Of a DNA stretch of 48,379 nucleotides, positions 1-7,391 are shown piece after piece. This DNA is from Bacteroidales bacterium (lineage in GTDB: Bacteria; Bacteroidota; Bacteroidia; Bacteroidales; UBA7960), in assembly GCA_007131245.1 (NCBI GenBank), contig SLQX01000013.1, positions 1 through 48,379 on the forward strand, read 5' to 3'. Position 1 is the first letter of the stretch. Each line of letters opens with the position of its first letter. The notes beneath the pieces were generated by a model, which was not told the DNA's origin, made no database searches, and saw nothing but the letters and a program-made list of their open reading frames with translations. The position numbers and the translations under genes were made by a program.

Positions 1-74
1 AACATGAACAATCGTGGTAATGCTCCGTTTTTTTATTGAAAGTTGGTTTTTCTCACCCAAAAAAGAAAAGTCTT

Positions 75-578
75 ATGAAAAAGATAGTGGTTCTGTTGGA
101 AAAAATGGTAGAAGACTCAGAGTTTCTTTATCCCTATTTCAGGTTAAAAGAAGAGGGGCACGATGTTATTTCTGTGGCTCCCGAAAATAAAGTTTACCAG
201 GGAAAAGGAGGGATGAGCTTTAGCCCTGATAAGACATTTGCAGAGATCAAAAACCAGGAGTTTGATGCCGTGGTCATCCCCGGAGGATACGCACCCGATA
301 TTTGGAGGCGCGATGAAAGCATTGTAGCGTTCATAAAAAAACATGTTGATTCAGGAAAATTCATAGCCTCCATATGCCATGGCCCCTGGCTGATGATTTC
401 TGCCGGTATCGTCAAAGGGCGTAAAATAACCGCCTCTCATGCCATCAAAGACGACCTGGTTAATGCAGGTGCCCATTACGAGGGCAAAGATTGGGTTGAA
501 GACAACAACCTGATTACCAGCACCAACCCCAAGACCATGTTGCCAATGATGAAACGCCTTGTGGAAAAACTGAAGTGA
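75..578 (+). CDS. DJ-1/PfpI family protein (type 1 glutamine amidotransferase-like)
   Basis: This is a cytoplasmic protein of the DJ-1/PfpI superfamily, whose members include cysteine peptidase-like, glyoxalase/deglycase and stress proteins. The strand order VVIPGGYAPD and then the nucleophile elbow ASICHGPW, with a Cys followed by His, is the family signature, and about 167 residues is the usual single-domain length. The ORF track starts at a TTG at 36, but the in-frame ATG at 75 (MKKIVVLL) begins exactly at the first beta strand and is preferred. The gene ends in a strong terminator shared with convergent gpmI. The exact substrate cannot be read from the sequence. No upstream partner is visible because the window begins just before it. 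Confidence 0.85.
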   Translation: MKKIVVLLEKMVEDSEFLYPYFRLKEEGHDVISVAPENKVYQGKGGMSFSPDKTFAEIKNQEFDAVVIPGGYAPDIWRRDESIVAFIKKHVDSGKFIASICHGPWLMISAGIVKGRKITASHAIKDDLVNAGAHYEGKDWVEDNNLITSTNPKTMLPMMKRLVEKLK

Positions 579-608
579 TAAGGTTTGCTGTTTATTGCTT
601 CTTAAAGA

Positions 609-640
609 ACAGGCCCGGCAATACTACCGGGCCTGTTTTT
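609..640. terminator. Bidirectional intrinsic terminator between the DJ-1 gene and gpmI
   Basis: A perfect 10-bp stem ACAGGCCCGG / CCGGGCCTGT encloses an 8-nt loop. It is followed by TTTTCTT on the plus strand and preceded by an A-rich AAAGAA that becomes a T-tract on the minus strand. It sits between two convergent genes and can stop both. Confidence 0.9.
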
Positions 641-683
641 CTTATAGGTACAAAGCAACTCCTTATGGTGCTTTAGCTTTTTG

Positions 684-2219
684 CTAATCCAACAAAACCT
701 TGCCTTCCATCTCTTCAGAAGTTTCCACCTGCATCAACTTAAGGATAGTGGGTGCCAGGTCGGCCAGTCGGCCTCCATCTTTCAGTTTTTTATAATCTTT
801 GTCAATCAACCACAATGGTACCGGATTGGTTGTATGTGCAGTATTGGGTGAGCCATCCTGATTGAAAGCAAAGTCAGCATTTCCATGATCGGAGGTAATA
901 AGCACACTGTATCCATTTTCCGCAGCGGCTTCTGTCACATCTTTCACACAGCCATCCACTGTTTCTACAGCTTTGACAATGGCATCATACACCCCGGTAT
1001 GTCCTACCATGTCGGCATTGGCAAAGTTAAGACAGATAAAGTCAAATTTTTGCTTCCGAATCTCATCCACCACAGCATCACGTACTTCCGGAGCACTCAT
1101 TTCGGGTTGCAAATCGTAGGTTGCAACCTTGGGAGAGGAAACCATGATCCGCTCTTCGCCATGAAATTCTTTTTCGCGTCCACCGCTAAAAAAGAAGGTA
1201 ACATGCGGATACTTCTCCGTTTCAGCTATCCGGAGCTGTTTTAAACCTTGTTTTTCCAACACTTCTCCCATGGTTCCTTTCAGGTCATCTTTTTCATAAA
1301 TGATGGTAACATCTTTGAAGGAATCATCATATTTGGTCATCGTAAGATAATGCAGAGGCAAAGTTTTCATATCATGCTCAGGCATATCCTGCTGTGAAAG
1401 CACCATGGTGATCTCACGAAGGCGATCGGTACGGAAGTTGAAACAAATCACCACATCTCCCTTTTGAATAGTTGCAGTGGGGTTTCCATCTTTCCCTGCA
1501 ATAATCCGGGGTTTGATAAACTCATCGGTAACTTCCTCATCATAAGAAGCATGAATAGCCGAACGGGCATCTTCAAACTTCTCACCTTCGCCTTTTACCA
1601 GCATATCATAAGCCAACTTGATCCGCTCCCATCGCTTATCCCGATCCATGGCATAATATCTTCCACAAACACTGGCGATGGTTCCTGCTGAGTTCTCCAG
1701 GTGCTTTTCCAGCTGATCAATGTAACCGGCTCCACTTTTAGGGTCGGTGTCTCTTCCATCGGTAAAGGCATGAATGTACAGTTGTTCGAAATCATGTTTT
1801 TGAGCTACATCGCACAACCCGAAAAGATGATCCATGGAAGAGTGTACACCCCCATCCGACACAAGGCCCAGTAAGTGAACTTTTTTATGCTCTTTTTTGG
1901 CGTACTCAATCGCCTGGGTTACCGCTTCATTTTTATGAAAAGAACCATCTTTTATGGCTTTGGAAATTTTTACAAGGTCCTGATAAACAATCCTTCCTGC
2001 CCCGATATTGAGGTGTCCTACTTCCGAGTTTCCCATTTGACCCTCAGGGAGCCCCACATCTTCACCTGAAGTTTTTAATGTGGCAAAAGCTGCTGATTGG
2101 TTCAATGATTGGGTATAAGGCACCCGGGCATTGGCAATAATATCAGATTTATCGCCTCTTCCCTGGCCCCAGCCATCCATAATTACTAGAATAACTTTTT
2201 TCTTTTCCATTTTTTCCAT
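684..2219 (-). CDS. gpmI: 2,3-bisphosphoglycerate-independent phosphoglycerate mutase
   Basis: It interconverts 3-phosphoglycerate and 2-phosphoglycerate in glycolysis/gluconeogenesis in the cytoplasm, using two Mn ions and a phosphoserine intermediate. The N-terminal metal site MDGWG, the serine nucleophile in GNSEVGHLNIGAG (about residue 65), HAFTDGRDT in the transferase domain and the C-terminal TSDHGNAD metal motif are all present. The length of about 511 residues is normal. The track opens at a TTG (2228); ATGs at 2219 or 2210 are better starts, and neither has a clear ribosome-binding site. It is the last gene of a minus-strand run with a MacB-like permease 37 nt upstream and ends at the shared terminator. 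Co-transcription with transporter genes is inferred from spacing only. Confidence 0.95.
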   Translation of the reverse strand: MEKMEKKKVILVIMDGWGQGRGDKSDIIANARVPYTQSLNQSAAFATLKTSGEDVGLPEGQMGNSEVGHLNIGAGRIVYQDLVKISKAIKDGSFHKNEAVTQAIEYAKKEHKKVHLLGLVSDGGVHSSMDHLFGLCDVAQKHDFEQLYIHAFTDGRDTDPKSGAGYIDQLEKHLENSAGTIASVCGRYYAMDRDKRWERIKLAYDMLVKGEGEKFEDARSAIHASYDEEVTDEFIKPRIIAGKDGNPTATIQKGDVVICFNFRTDRLREITMVLSQQDMPEHDMKTLPLHYLTMTKYDDSFKDVTIIYEKDDLKGTMGEVLEKQGLKQLRIAETEKYPHVTFFFSGGREKEFHGEERIMVSSPKVATYDLQPEMSAPEVRDAVVDEIRKQKFDFICLNFANADMVGHTGVYDAIVKAVETVDGCVKDVTEAAAENGYSVLITSDHGNADFAFNQDGSPNTAHTTNPVPLWLIDKDYKKLKDGGRLADLAPTILKLMQVETSEEMEGKVLLD

Positions 2220-2256
2220 TCCAAACAATACTATTTAAGGATTTAACAAATATTCA

Positions 2257-3507
2257 TCAGGTATTGGCCCTGATGGCATCAACGGGATTGAGCTGTGCAG
2301 CTGACCAGGCAGGTAGTATTCCGGCTATCAAACCAATGATAACCGAAACGTTTACTCCTCGCATAATGTTACTCATGCTCAGCAGCAAGTTCATGTCAAA
2401 AGCCATGGAAGCCATCCATGTGCCTGTAAACACTAACAGCAGGCCCAATAAACCTCCCATTAGACTGAGAATAACAGCCTCAGCCAAAAACTGTAACAAT
2501 ATAAAATAGTTTTTGGCACCCAGGGCTTTCTGGATACCAATAATAGTAGTTCTCTCCTTGACAGATACAAACATGATATTGGCTATACCAAAGCCTCCCA
2601 CCAAAATGGAAAACCCGCCAATAATCCATCCTGCAATTTTAATAATGGCAAATAAGCCATCAAACTGTGTAGAGAGCAAACTGGCCTGGTTCAGGGAGAA
2701 GTCATCATCTGCTGCTGGCTTAATACGTCTGATGGAGCGCATAGCCCCACGCAGTTCATCTGTAATTTCATCACTGCTGTATATATCTTTACCCCTGGCC
2801 AGGATGGCCGGATTATACCGATCGCTGTTTACGTTGATAAATGAATTGACAAAATTGACCGGCAACAAAACCGTTTCATCGTGGGAGTTTCCAAAAGTAT
2901 CCTCCCCTTCCCTGTCAAAAACACCTACCACTTCAATGTTTCTGCCAAATATTTTCAGGTTTTTCAAAAGGGGGTCCGCATCCTGGAACAAATTTTCAGC
3001 GATTTCAGCACCCAGGATGGCCACATTGCGACCTGCTGAAGACTCCGTGGGAGAAAAATACCTGCCACTTTCCAGTTCGAAAAAGCGCACCTTGTCATAA
3101 TCATGGCTAGCAGCCATTATGCTCACCCGGTCGATACTCCTGTTTTGATACTCCACCGTTCGATTGGTGAAAGCTGTAAATGTAGCTGCCTCCAAAACAT
3201 TGGTGCGTCGCATGATATCATCCATTTCAGATATGCGGGGAGTAGGTCGGTTCATGTATCGCCACCAGGCATAATCGGCAGAAAACTCCCAGGGCCATTT
3301 CTGAATATAGATGGTGTTTTCACCCAGGGATGCAATGGAAGTACGTATCTGTCTTTCCAGTGCATCAACGATACTGAAAACAGATATGATAGCAAAAATC
3401 CCAATGGTAATTCCCAAAAGGGTGAGAATAGTGCGCAGCTTGTTGGCAATCAAACTGGTCCATGCAAACATGGCACTTTCCCTAAAAAGCCTGATAAACA
3501 ATATCAT
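2257..3507 (-). CDS. MacB/FtsX-type ABC transporter permease
   Basis: An inner-membrane protein of the MacB-FtsX family: an N-terminal membrane helix (LRTILTLLGITIGIFAIISV), a large periplasmic MacB-PCD domain (about residues 50-270) and three C-terminal helices in the FtsX domain, ending AAQLNPVDAIRA, the usual family tail. Such permeases normally work with a LolD/MacB-type ATPase and drive mechanotransmission rather than carry substrate through the membrane. No MacB-type ATPase is adjacent; the ATPase 45 nt upstream is of the MlaF class that serves MlaE. It may therefore use an ATPase coded elsewhere or be a housekeeping orphan permease. The substrate is unknown. Confidence 0.85.
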   Translation of the reverse strand: MILFIRLFRESAMFAWTSLIANKLRTILTLLGITIGIFAIISVFSIVDALERQIRTSIASLGENTIYIQKWPWEFSADYAWWRYMNRPTPRISEMDDIMRRTNVLEAATFTAFTNRTVEYQNRSIDRVSIMAASHDYDKVRFFELESGRYFSPTESSAGRNVAILGAEIAENLFQDADPLLKNLKIFGRNIEVVGVFDREGEDTFGNSHDETVLLPVNFVNSFINVNSDRYNPAILARGKDIYSSDEITDELRGAMRSIRRIKPAADDDFSLNQASLLSTQFDGLFAIIKIAGWIIGGFSILVGGFGIANIMFVSVKERTTIIGIQKALGAKNYFILLQFLAEAVILSLMGGLLGLLLVFTGTWMASMAFDMNLLLSMSNIMRGVNVSVIIGLIAGILPAWSAAQLNPVDAIRANT

Positions 3508-3552
3508 ATAACAAGGGGTATTGGCTTTGCAAAATTAGCAAATAAAAAGCTA

Positions 3553-4317
3553 TCAAGAAGACCGTTTTGTGTTTTTGATTTTCATCATAAGCTCCGAAGC
3601 ATAAACAAAATGCTCTACTTCTTTGTTGCCACTGGTTAAAATTTCTTCAGCGGTTCCCTCCCACCAAAGGTTTCCCTTGTGCAGAAAAACAACATGCTGA
3701 CCAATTTCCATCACGCTGTTCATGTCATGGGTGTTAACAACAGTGGTCATTTGAAACTCCTCGGTAATCTCACTGATGAGTTTGTCGATGAGGATAGCAG
3801 TTTGTGGGTCCAGGCCTGAATTGGGTTCATCACAAAACAAATAATCGGGGCTGTTGGCAATAGCCCGGGCAATGGCAACTCTTTTTTTCATCCCTCCGCT
3901 GATTTCTGCCGGGTACAAATGATTGACATTGTGGATATTTACCCTGTCGAGGCAAAAATTGGCACGATCCAGCTTTTCTTTACGGCTCATATGCTTGTTG
4001 AACATCTCCAGGGGGAAAATAACGTTTTCTTCCACCGTCAGCGAATCGAACAGGGCGCTGCCCTGAAACAACATCCCCATCTTTTTTCGAATATCAGTAC
4101 GTTGATGTCCGGTAAGGGCTGTGAAGTTGGTGTCATCGTAAAGGATGCTACCACTATCGGGCTCAAGCAAACCCACCAGGCATTTCATAAATACCGTTTT
4201 ACCCGAGCCACTTTGCCCGATAATAAGGTTGGTTTTACCTTTATCAAAAACAGTATTTACCTTTTTGAGCACGGCTTCATCACCAAACGATTTAAATAAG
4301 TCAGTAATGCTGATCAT
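3553..4317 (-). CDS. mlaF: MlaF-like ABC transporter ATP-binding protein
   Basis: This is the ATPase of the MlaEF class of lipid transporters, which move phospholipid between inner and outer membranes. The Walker A GQSGSGKT (about residues 34-41), the signature SGGMKKRVAIARA, Walker B YLFCDEP and the switch histidine in NTHDMNS are intact. SGGMKKR in place of LSGGQ is characteristic of the MlaF/Ttg2A class. About 254 residues is the normal length. The start codon overlaps the stop of mlaE by 4 nt (ATGA), indicating translational coupling with its permease. The usual substrate-binding MCE protein (MlaD) does not follow. Confidence 0.9.
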   Translation of the reverse strand: MISITDLFKSFGDEAVLKKVNTVFDKGKTNLIIGQSGSGKTVFMKCLVGLLEPDSGSILYDDTNFTALTGHQRTDIRKKMGMLFQGSALFDSLTVEENVIFPLEMFNKHMSRKEKLDRANFCLDRVNIHNVNHLYPAEISGGMKKRVAIARAIANSPDYLFCDEPNSGLDPQTAILIDKLISEITEEFQMTTVVNTHDMNSVMEIGQHVVFLHKGNLWWEGTAEEILTSGNKEVEHFVYASELMMKIKNTKRSS

Positions 4318-5054
4318 ACCAGGAGAATTTGTGTCAGAATAAGGTTAAAAATAATAATGTATATACTGCTGAACACCACAGCCTTGGTGCTGGAATGCCC
4401 CACTTCGAGGGCTCCTCCCCGGGTATAAAATCCAAAATAACCTGAAATTGAGGTTATCAGAAAAGCAAAAACCACTGTTTTTATTAAAGCATAAAAGATA
4501 TCGAATTGCGAAAATTCGAATAAAATGCCATAGATATAATGGCTCAGGGGGATGACTCCGGTAAAAGCAGATGCAAGCCAGCCACCGAACACACCTAGAA
4601 ATATACTGATTATCACAAGCATGGGGTTGATAATCATACTGGCTAATACTTTGGGCAGGATAAGATAACCCGCCGAATTAATACCCATCACCTCCAGTGC
4701 ATCAATTTGTTCTGTTACTCGCATGGTGCCAATCTCAGAAGCAATACGTGAACCGACCTTACCGGCCAGGATAAGGCTGATAATTGTGGGAGAAAACTCA
4801 AGGATGATAGACTGACGCGTGGCGAAGCCTACTGCATATATGGGTAACAAGGGGTGATCGGTATTGAAAGCCGTTTGAATGGTAACCACCGCACCCATAA
4901 ACACTGAAATAATTGTAACAATACCCAGGCTCTCCAGTCCCAGGTTGTCCATTTCAACAATAATTTTTTGACGGTATATTTTTGCATTTTGCGGCCTGCG
5001 TAAAATGGTTACAAGAAGCAACATATACCGACCCAGATGATAGAACAACTTCAT
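4314..5054 (-). CDS. mlaE: MlaE-like ABC transporter permease
   Basis: An inner-membrane permease of the MlaE (DUF140) family that partners MlaF in retrograde or anterograde phospholipid transport. At about 246 residues it carries the conserved membrane helices and the cytoplasmic coupling region LAGKVGSRIASEIGTMRVTEQIDALEVMG, the best signature of the family (here read in part as GSRIASEIGTM and EQIDALEVMG). It is the first gene of the minus-strand run mlaE-mlaF-permease-gpmI. The start ATG at 5054 gives the amphipathic N-terminal segment normal for MlaE. The upstream 310-nt gap must hold its promoter, but no TAnnTTTG element on this strand was recognised. Confidence 0.92.
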   Translation of the reverse strand: MKLFYHLGRYMLLLVTILRRPQNAKIYRQKIIVEMDNLGLESLGIVTIISVFMGAVVTIQTAFNTDHPLLPIYAVGFATRQSIILEFSPTIISLILAGKVGSRIASEIGTMRVTEQIDALEVMGINSAGYLILPKVLASMIINPMLVIISIFLGVFGGWLASAFTGVIPLSHYIYGILFEFSQFDIFYALIKTVVFAFLITSISGYFGFYTRGGALEVGHSSTKAVVFSSIYIIIFNLILTQILLV

Positions 5055-5364
5055 GAAGTGATGTTTGTTAAGAATGCGAATTTACATTTATTTTCCTTAA
5101 TGACATAAAGCTTACCTCTTTGAACATACCCATCATAGGATGATTTGTTCTTTTTCACAAAATTCTGGTGAAAAAAAAACCACGTCAATGTAATTCAACA
5201 TCAAATACAAACCAGCAGAGCAAAACTCACTGGTATGGCAAGTATGAATGACATTTGTGGCTGCAGGGTTTGTTCTTGCCATTTTAAAAAAAATACGTAG
5301 GTTTGTAATTAATTAGTCAAGCAGCAAAACATCAAAATTACACATAAAAAATATCCCTCCCCCG
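5055..5364. other. Divergent intergenic region between mlaE and the small lipoprotein gene
   Basis: The 310-nt gap separates two divergent transcription units. It contains a good plus-strand promoter (listed separately) and AT-rich sequence. No convincing small ORF, hairpin or minus-strand promoter was found by eye. Confidence 0.6.
5276..5305 (+). promoter_or_regulatory. Bacteroidota-type promoter for the small lipoprotein/SprT-like genes
   Basis: A -33-type TTG (5276-5278), a 19-nt spacer and a perfect -7 element TAGGTTTG (5298-5305) fit the Bacteroidota housekeeping promoter (TTTG / TAnnTTTG). The expected start of transcription near 5312 lies about 50 nt before the ATG at 5365, so this promoter supports the lipoprotein ORF being a real first gene. 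Confidence 0.65.
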
Positions 5365-5529
5365 ATGAAGAAAGTACTCGAAATACGCTCCTTTTTGGTA
5401 TGTGTCTTTTTGTTGGGAATTTTTTCTTCCTGTTCCGTTTTCAGAAGTAGTTGTGATTGCCCGCAATGGAGCAAAGAGACAGATACTCACCACCTGGAAA
5501 TTACAGATTTTGATGAAAGCCAGATATAA
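5365..5529 (+). CDS. Small lipoprotein (54 residues), too short for the ORF track
   Basis: The ORF begins MKKVLEIRSFLVCVFLLGIFSSCS: a basic N-terminus, a hydrophobic helix and a lipobox ending in Cys at about residue 23. The mature part is about 30 residues with a CDCPQWS motif and an acidic tail. It follows a good promoter and overlaps the start of the SprT-like gene by 17 nt in another frame, which suggests translational coupling. It hides inside the upstream extension of the track's SprT ORF. No function is known to me; a membrane-anchored Cys-x-Cys-Pro peptide could bind metal or a partner, but this is speculation. A chance ORF is possible yet unlikely given the complete lipoprotein signal plus the promoter. 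Confidence 0.7.
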   Translation: MKKVLEIRSFLVCVFLLGIFSSCSVFRSSCDCPQWSKETDTHHLEITDFDESQI

Positions 5530-6205
5530 AGAAGTACTCTCGGAATATTTCCCTGAAGGCACCATTCAGCAGGTGTCTTCATTTATTGAAACATATGCCA
5601 TTCAACTAAAACTAACCCGCAGTCGCATCACCAAACTGGGCGATTACAGGCCATCTGTAAATGGAAACCCACACCGGATTTCCATCAATGGCAGCCTCAA
5701 TCCTTTTGTGATTTATCTTGTATTTCTGCATGAGCTGGCCCATCTGAAAGTGTGGGTAAAATATAAAAACCAGGTATCGCCCCATGGCAAACAATGGAAA
5801 GAAGAGTTTTCGGGTTTGTTAAAATATGCCGTGTATCATAAGTTAGTACCCGAAGAACTCCACCAACCTCTTTTGGCTTTCAGCCAGAATATCAAGGCTA
5901 CCTTCGCCTCTGCACCCCAGCTATGGTCTTTGCTGAAAACCTATAATAAAGATGACCAGACAGAAATAACCCTGGAGCAAATCCCTGACAACACTTTTTT
6001 CCAGGCAGCAAACGGAAAAGTATTTAAAAAAGAAGAAAAGCTCAGAAAACGGTTCCGCTGTTATTGTCTAAACAACCACCGCAGGTATCTGTTCCACCCC
6101 ATGGCTGTGGTGGAGCCCCTGGGATTAGAAAACACTGAGCAATCTGACCCCCCCGGCTTGCAAAACAATAGTTCTGTTAGCAAAACCGAGTATAAATCAA
6201 ATTAG
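5513..6205 (+). CDS. SprT-like zinc metalloprotein
   Basis: The central motif FLHELAHLKVW is a zincin HExxH site, and a further His lies downstream in SPHGKQWKEEF, the arrangement of SprT/SPRTN-like domains (about residues 60-115 from this start). A later CYCLNNHRRYLFHP segment resembles the C-terminal part of Bacteroidota SprT-like proteins. The track begins at a GTG (5402), but that extension is out of frame with, and overlaps, the lipoprotein ORF; ATG 5513 (MKARYKEVL) starts at the family's usual first helix. The product is about 230 residues and cytoplasmic. SprT-like proteins are linked to DNA-protein crosslink repair in eukaryotes; the bacterial role is not established. manC follows after 46 nt. 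Confidence 0.8.
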   Translation: MKARYKEVLSEYFPEGTIQQVSSFIETYAIQLKLTRSRITKLGDYRPSVNGNPHRISINGSLNPFVIYLVFLHELAHLKVWVKYKNQVSPHGKQWKEEFSGLLKYAVYHKLVPEELHQPLLAFSQNIKATFASAPQLWSLLKTYNKDDQTEITLEQIPDNTFFQAANGKVFKKEEKLRKRFRCYCLNNHRRYLFHPMAVVEPLGLENTEQSDPPGLQNNSSVSKTEYKSN

Positions 6206-6251
6206 AAATCAAAATAAAAACACCCATCAAAAAAAATTTAAACCTAAAGAT

Positions 6252-7343
6252 ATGGACAAGAACAATTATGTGGTAATTATGGCCGGTGGTGTTGGAGAAC
6301 GCTTCTGGCCTATGAGCAAGGTAGACCGTCCTAAGCAGTTTATCGATATTTTAGGCACCGGCAAAACTCTTATTCGTCAAACGTATGACCGATTTCTCCG
6401 GGTATGTCATCCTGAGAACATTTATGTGGTTACTAATGAAATGTACCGCGACCTGGTAATAGAGCAGCTGGAAGGGATAAAAGGGGAACAAGTAATAGGT
6501 GAACCCGCTCGCAAAAACACAGCCCCATGCATTGCCTATGCAGCCCACAAAATATACAACCTTAACCCCGAAGCCCGGATGGTTGTTGCCCCTTCCGACC
6601 ATATTATCCTGAAAGAAGATATCTTTTGTGACATTATCAGTTCGGCCATGGAGGCTGCCAAAGACAATGAAAACTTCTACACACTAGGGATAAAGCCGTC
6701 AAGACCCGATACGGGCTACGGCTACATACAATACGTGGCTGGAACCCGCTTTGAACATAGCGAGTTGCTGCGAAAAGTTAAAACATTTACAGAAAAACCC
6801 GATGAAGAGTTGGCACGTTCCTTTTTGAAAAGTGGTGACTTTCTTTGGAATTCAGGGATTTTTATTTGGTCCTGCAAAGCCATTATCAGTGCTTTCGATA
6901 AACACCAGCCCGAAATAAGCTATGTGTTCCAAAAAGCAAGCAACATTTACAATACCCCGGATGAAAAAGAATATATTGACCAGGTCTACCCTGCCTGCAA
7001 AAGTATTTCCATTGATTATGCCATCATGGAAAAAGCCGACAATGTATATGTATTTATTTCCGATTTTGGCTGGTCTGACCTGGGAACATGGGGCTCCTTG
7101 TATGATGCACGGGATAAGGATAAAAATAAAAATGCTATCATGGGTGAAAATGTTATGACCTATGAAACCCAAAACTGCATCGTCAATGTACCCGAAGACA
7201 AGCTTGTTGTTTTACAAGGGCTGGACGACTACATCGTTTCAGAATCAGACAATGCATTGCTTATTTGCCAAAAAAGCCAGGAGCAGCAAATCAGGAAGTT
7301 TGTAAACGACATTAAGTTGTTTAAAGGAGAAAAATTCACCTAG
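6252..7343 (+). CDS. manC: Mannose-1-phosphate guanylyltransferase
   Basis: It makes GDP-mannose from mannose-1-phosphate and GTP in the cytoplasm, feeding O-antigen, capsule or protein glycosylation. The nucleotidyltransferase signature AGGVGERFWPMSKVDRPKQF lies at residues 11-30, followed by EPARKNTAP, APSDH and the sugar-binding FTEKPD. At 363 residues it is the short monofunctional form, lacking the C-terminal mannose-6-phosphate isomerase cupin. It lies 46 nt after the SprT-like gene and before a secreted peptidase gene. No sugar-pathway partner is in the window. Confidence 0.93.
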   Translation: MDKNNYVVIMAGGVGERFWPMSKVDRPKQFIDILGTGKTLIRQTYDRFLRVCHPENIYVVTNEMYRDLVIEQLEGIKGEQVIGEPARKNTAPCIAYAAHKIYNLNPEARMVVAPSDHIILKEDIFCDIISSAMEAAKDNENFYTLGIKPSRPDTGYGYIQYVAGTRFEHSELLRKVKTFTEKPDEELARSFLKSGDFLWNSGIFIWSCKAIISAFDKHQPEISYVFQKASNIYNTPDEKEYIDQVYPACKSISIDYAIMEKADNVYVFISDFGWSDLGTWGSLYDARDKDKNKNAIMGENVMTYETQNCIVNVPEDKLVVLQGLDDYIVSESDNALLICQKSQEQQIRKFVNDIKLFKGEKFT

Positions 7344-7391
7344 CACATACTATTTATTTTCAACACATTACAAACATTTACACCATTAAAT

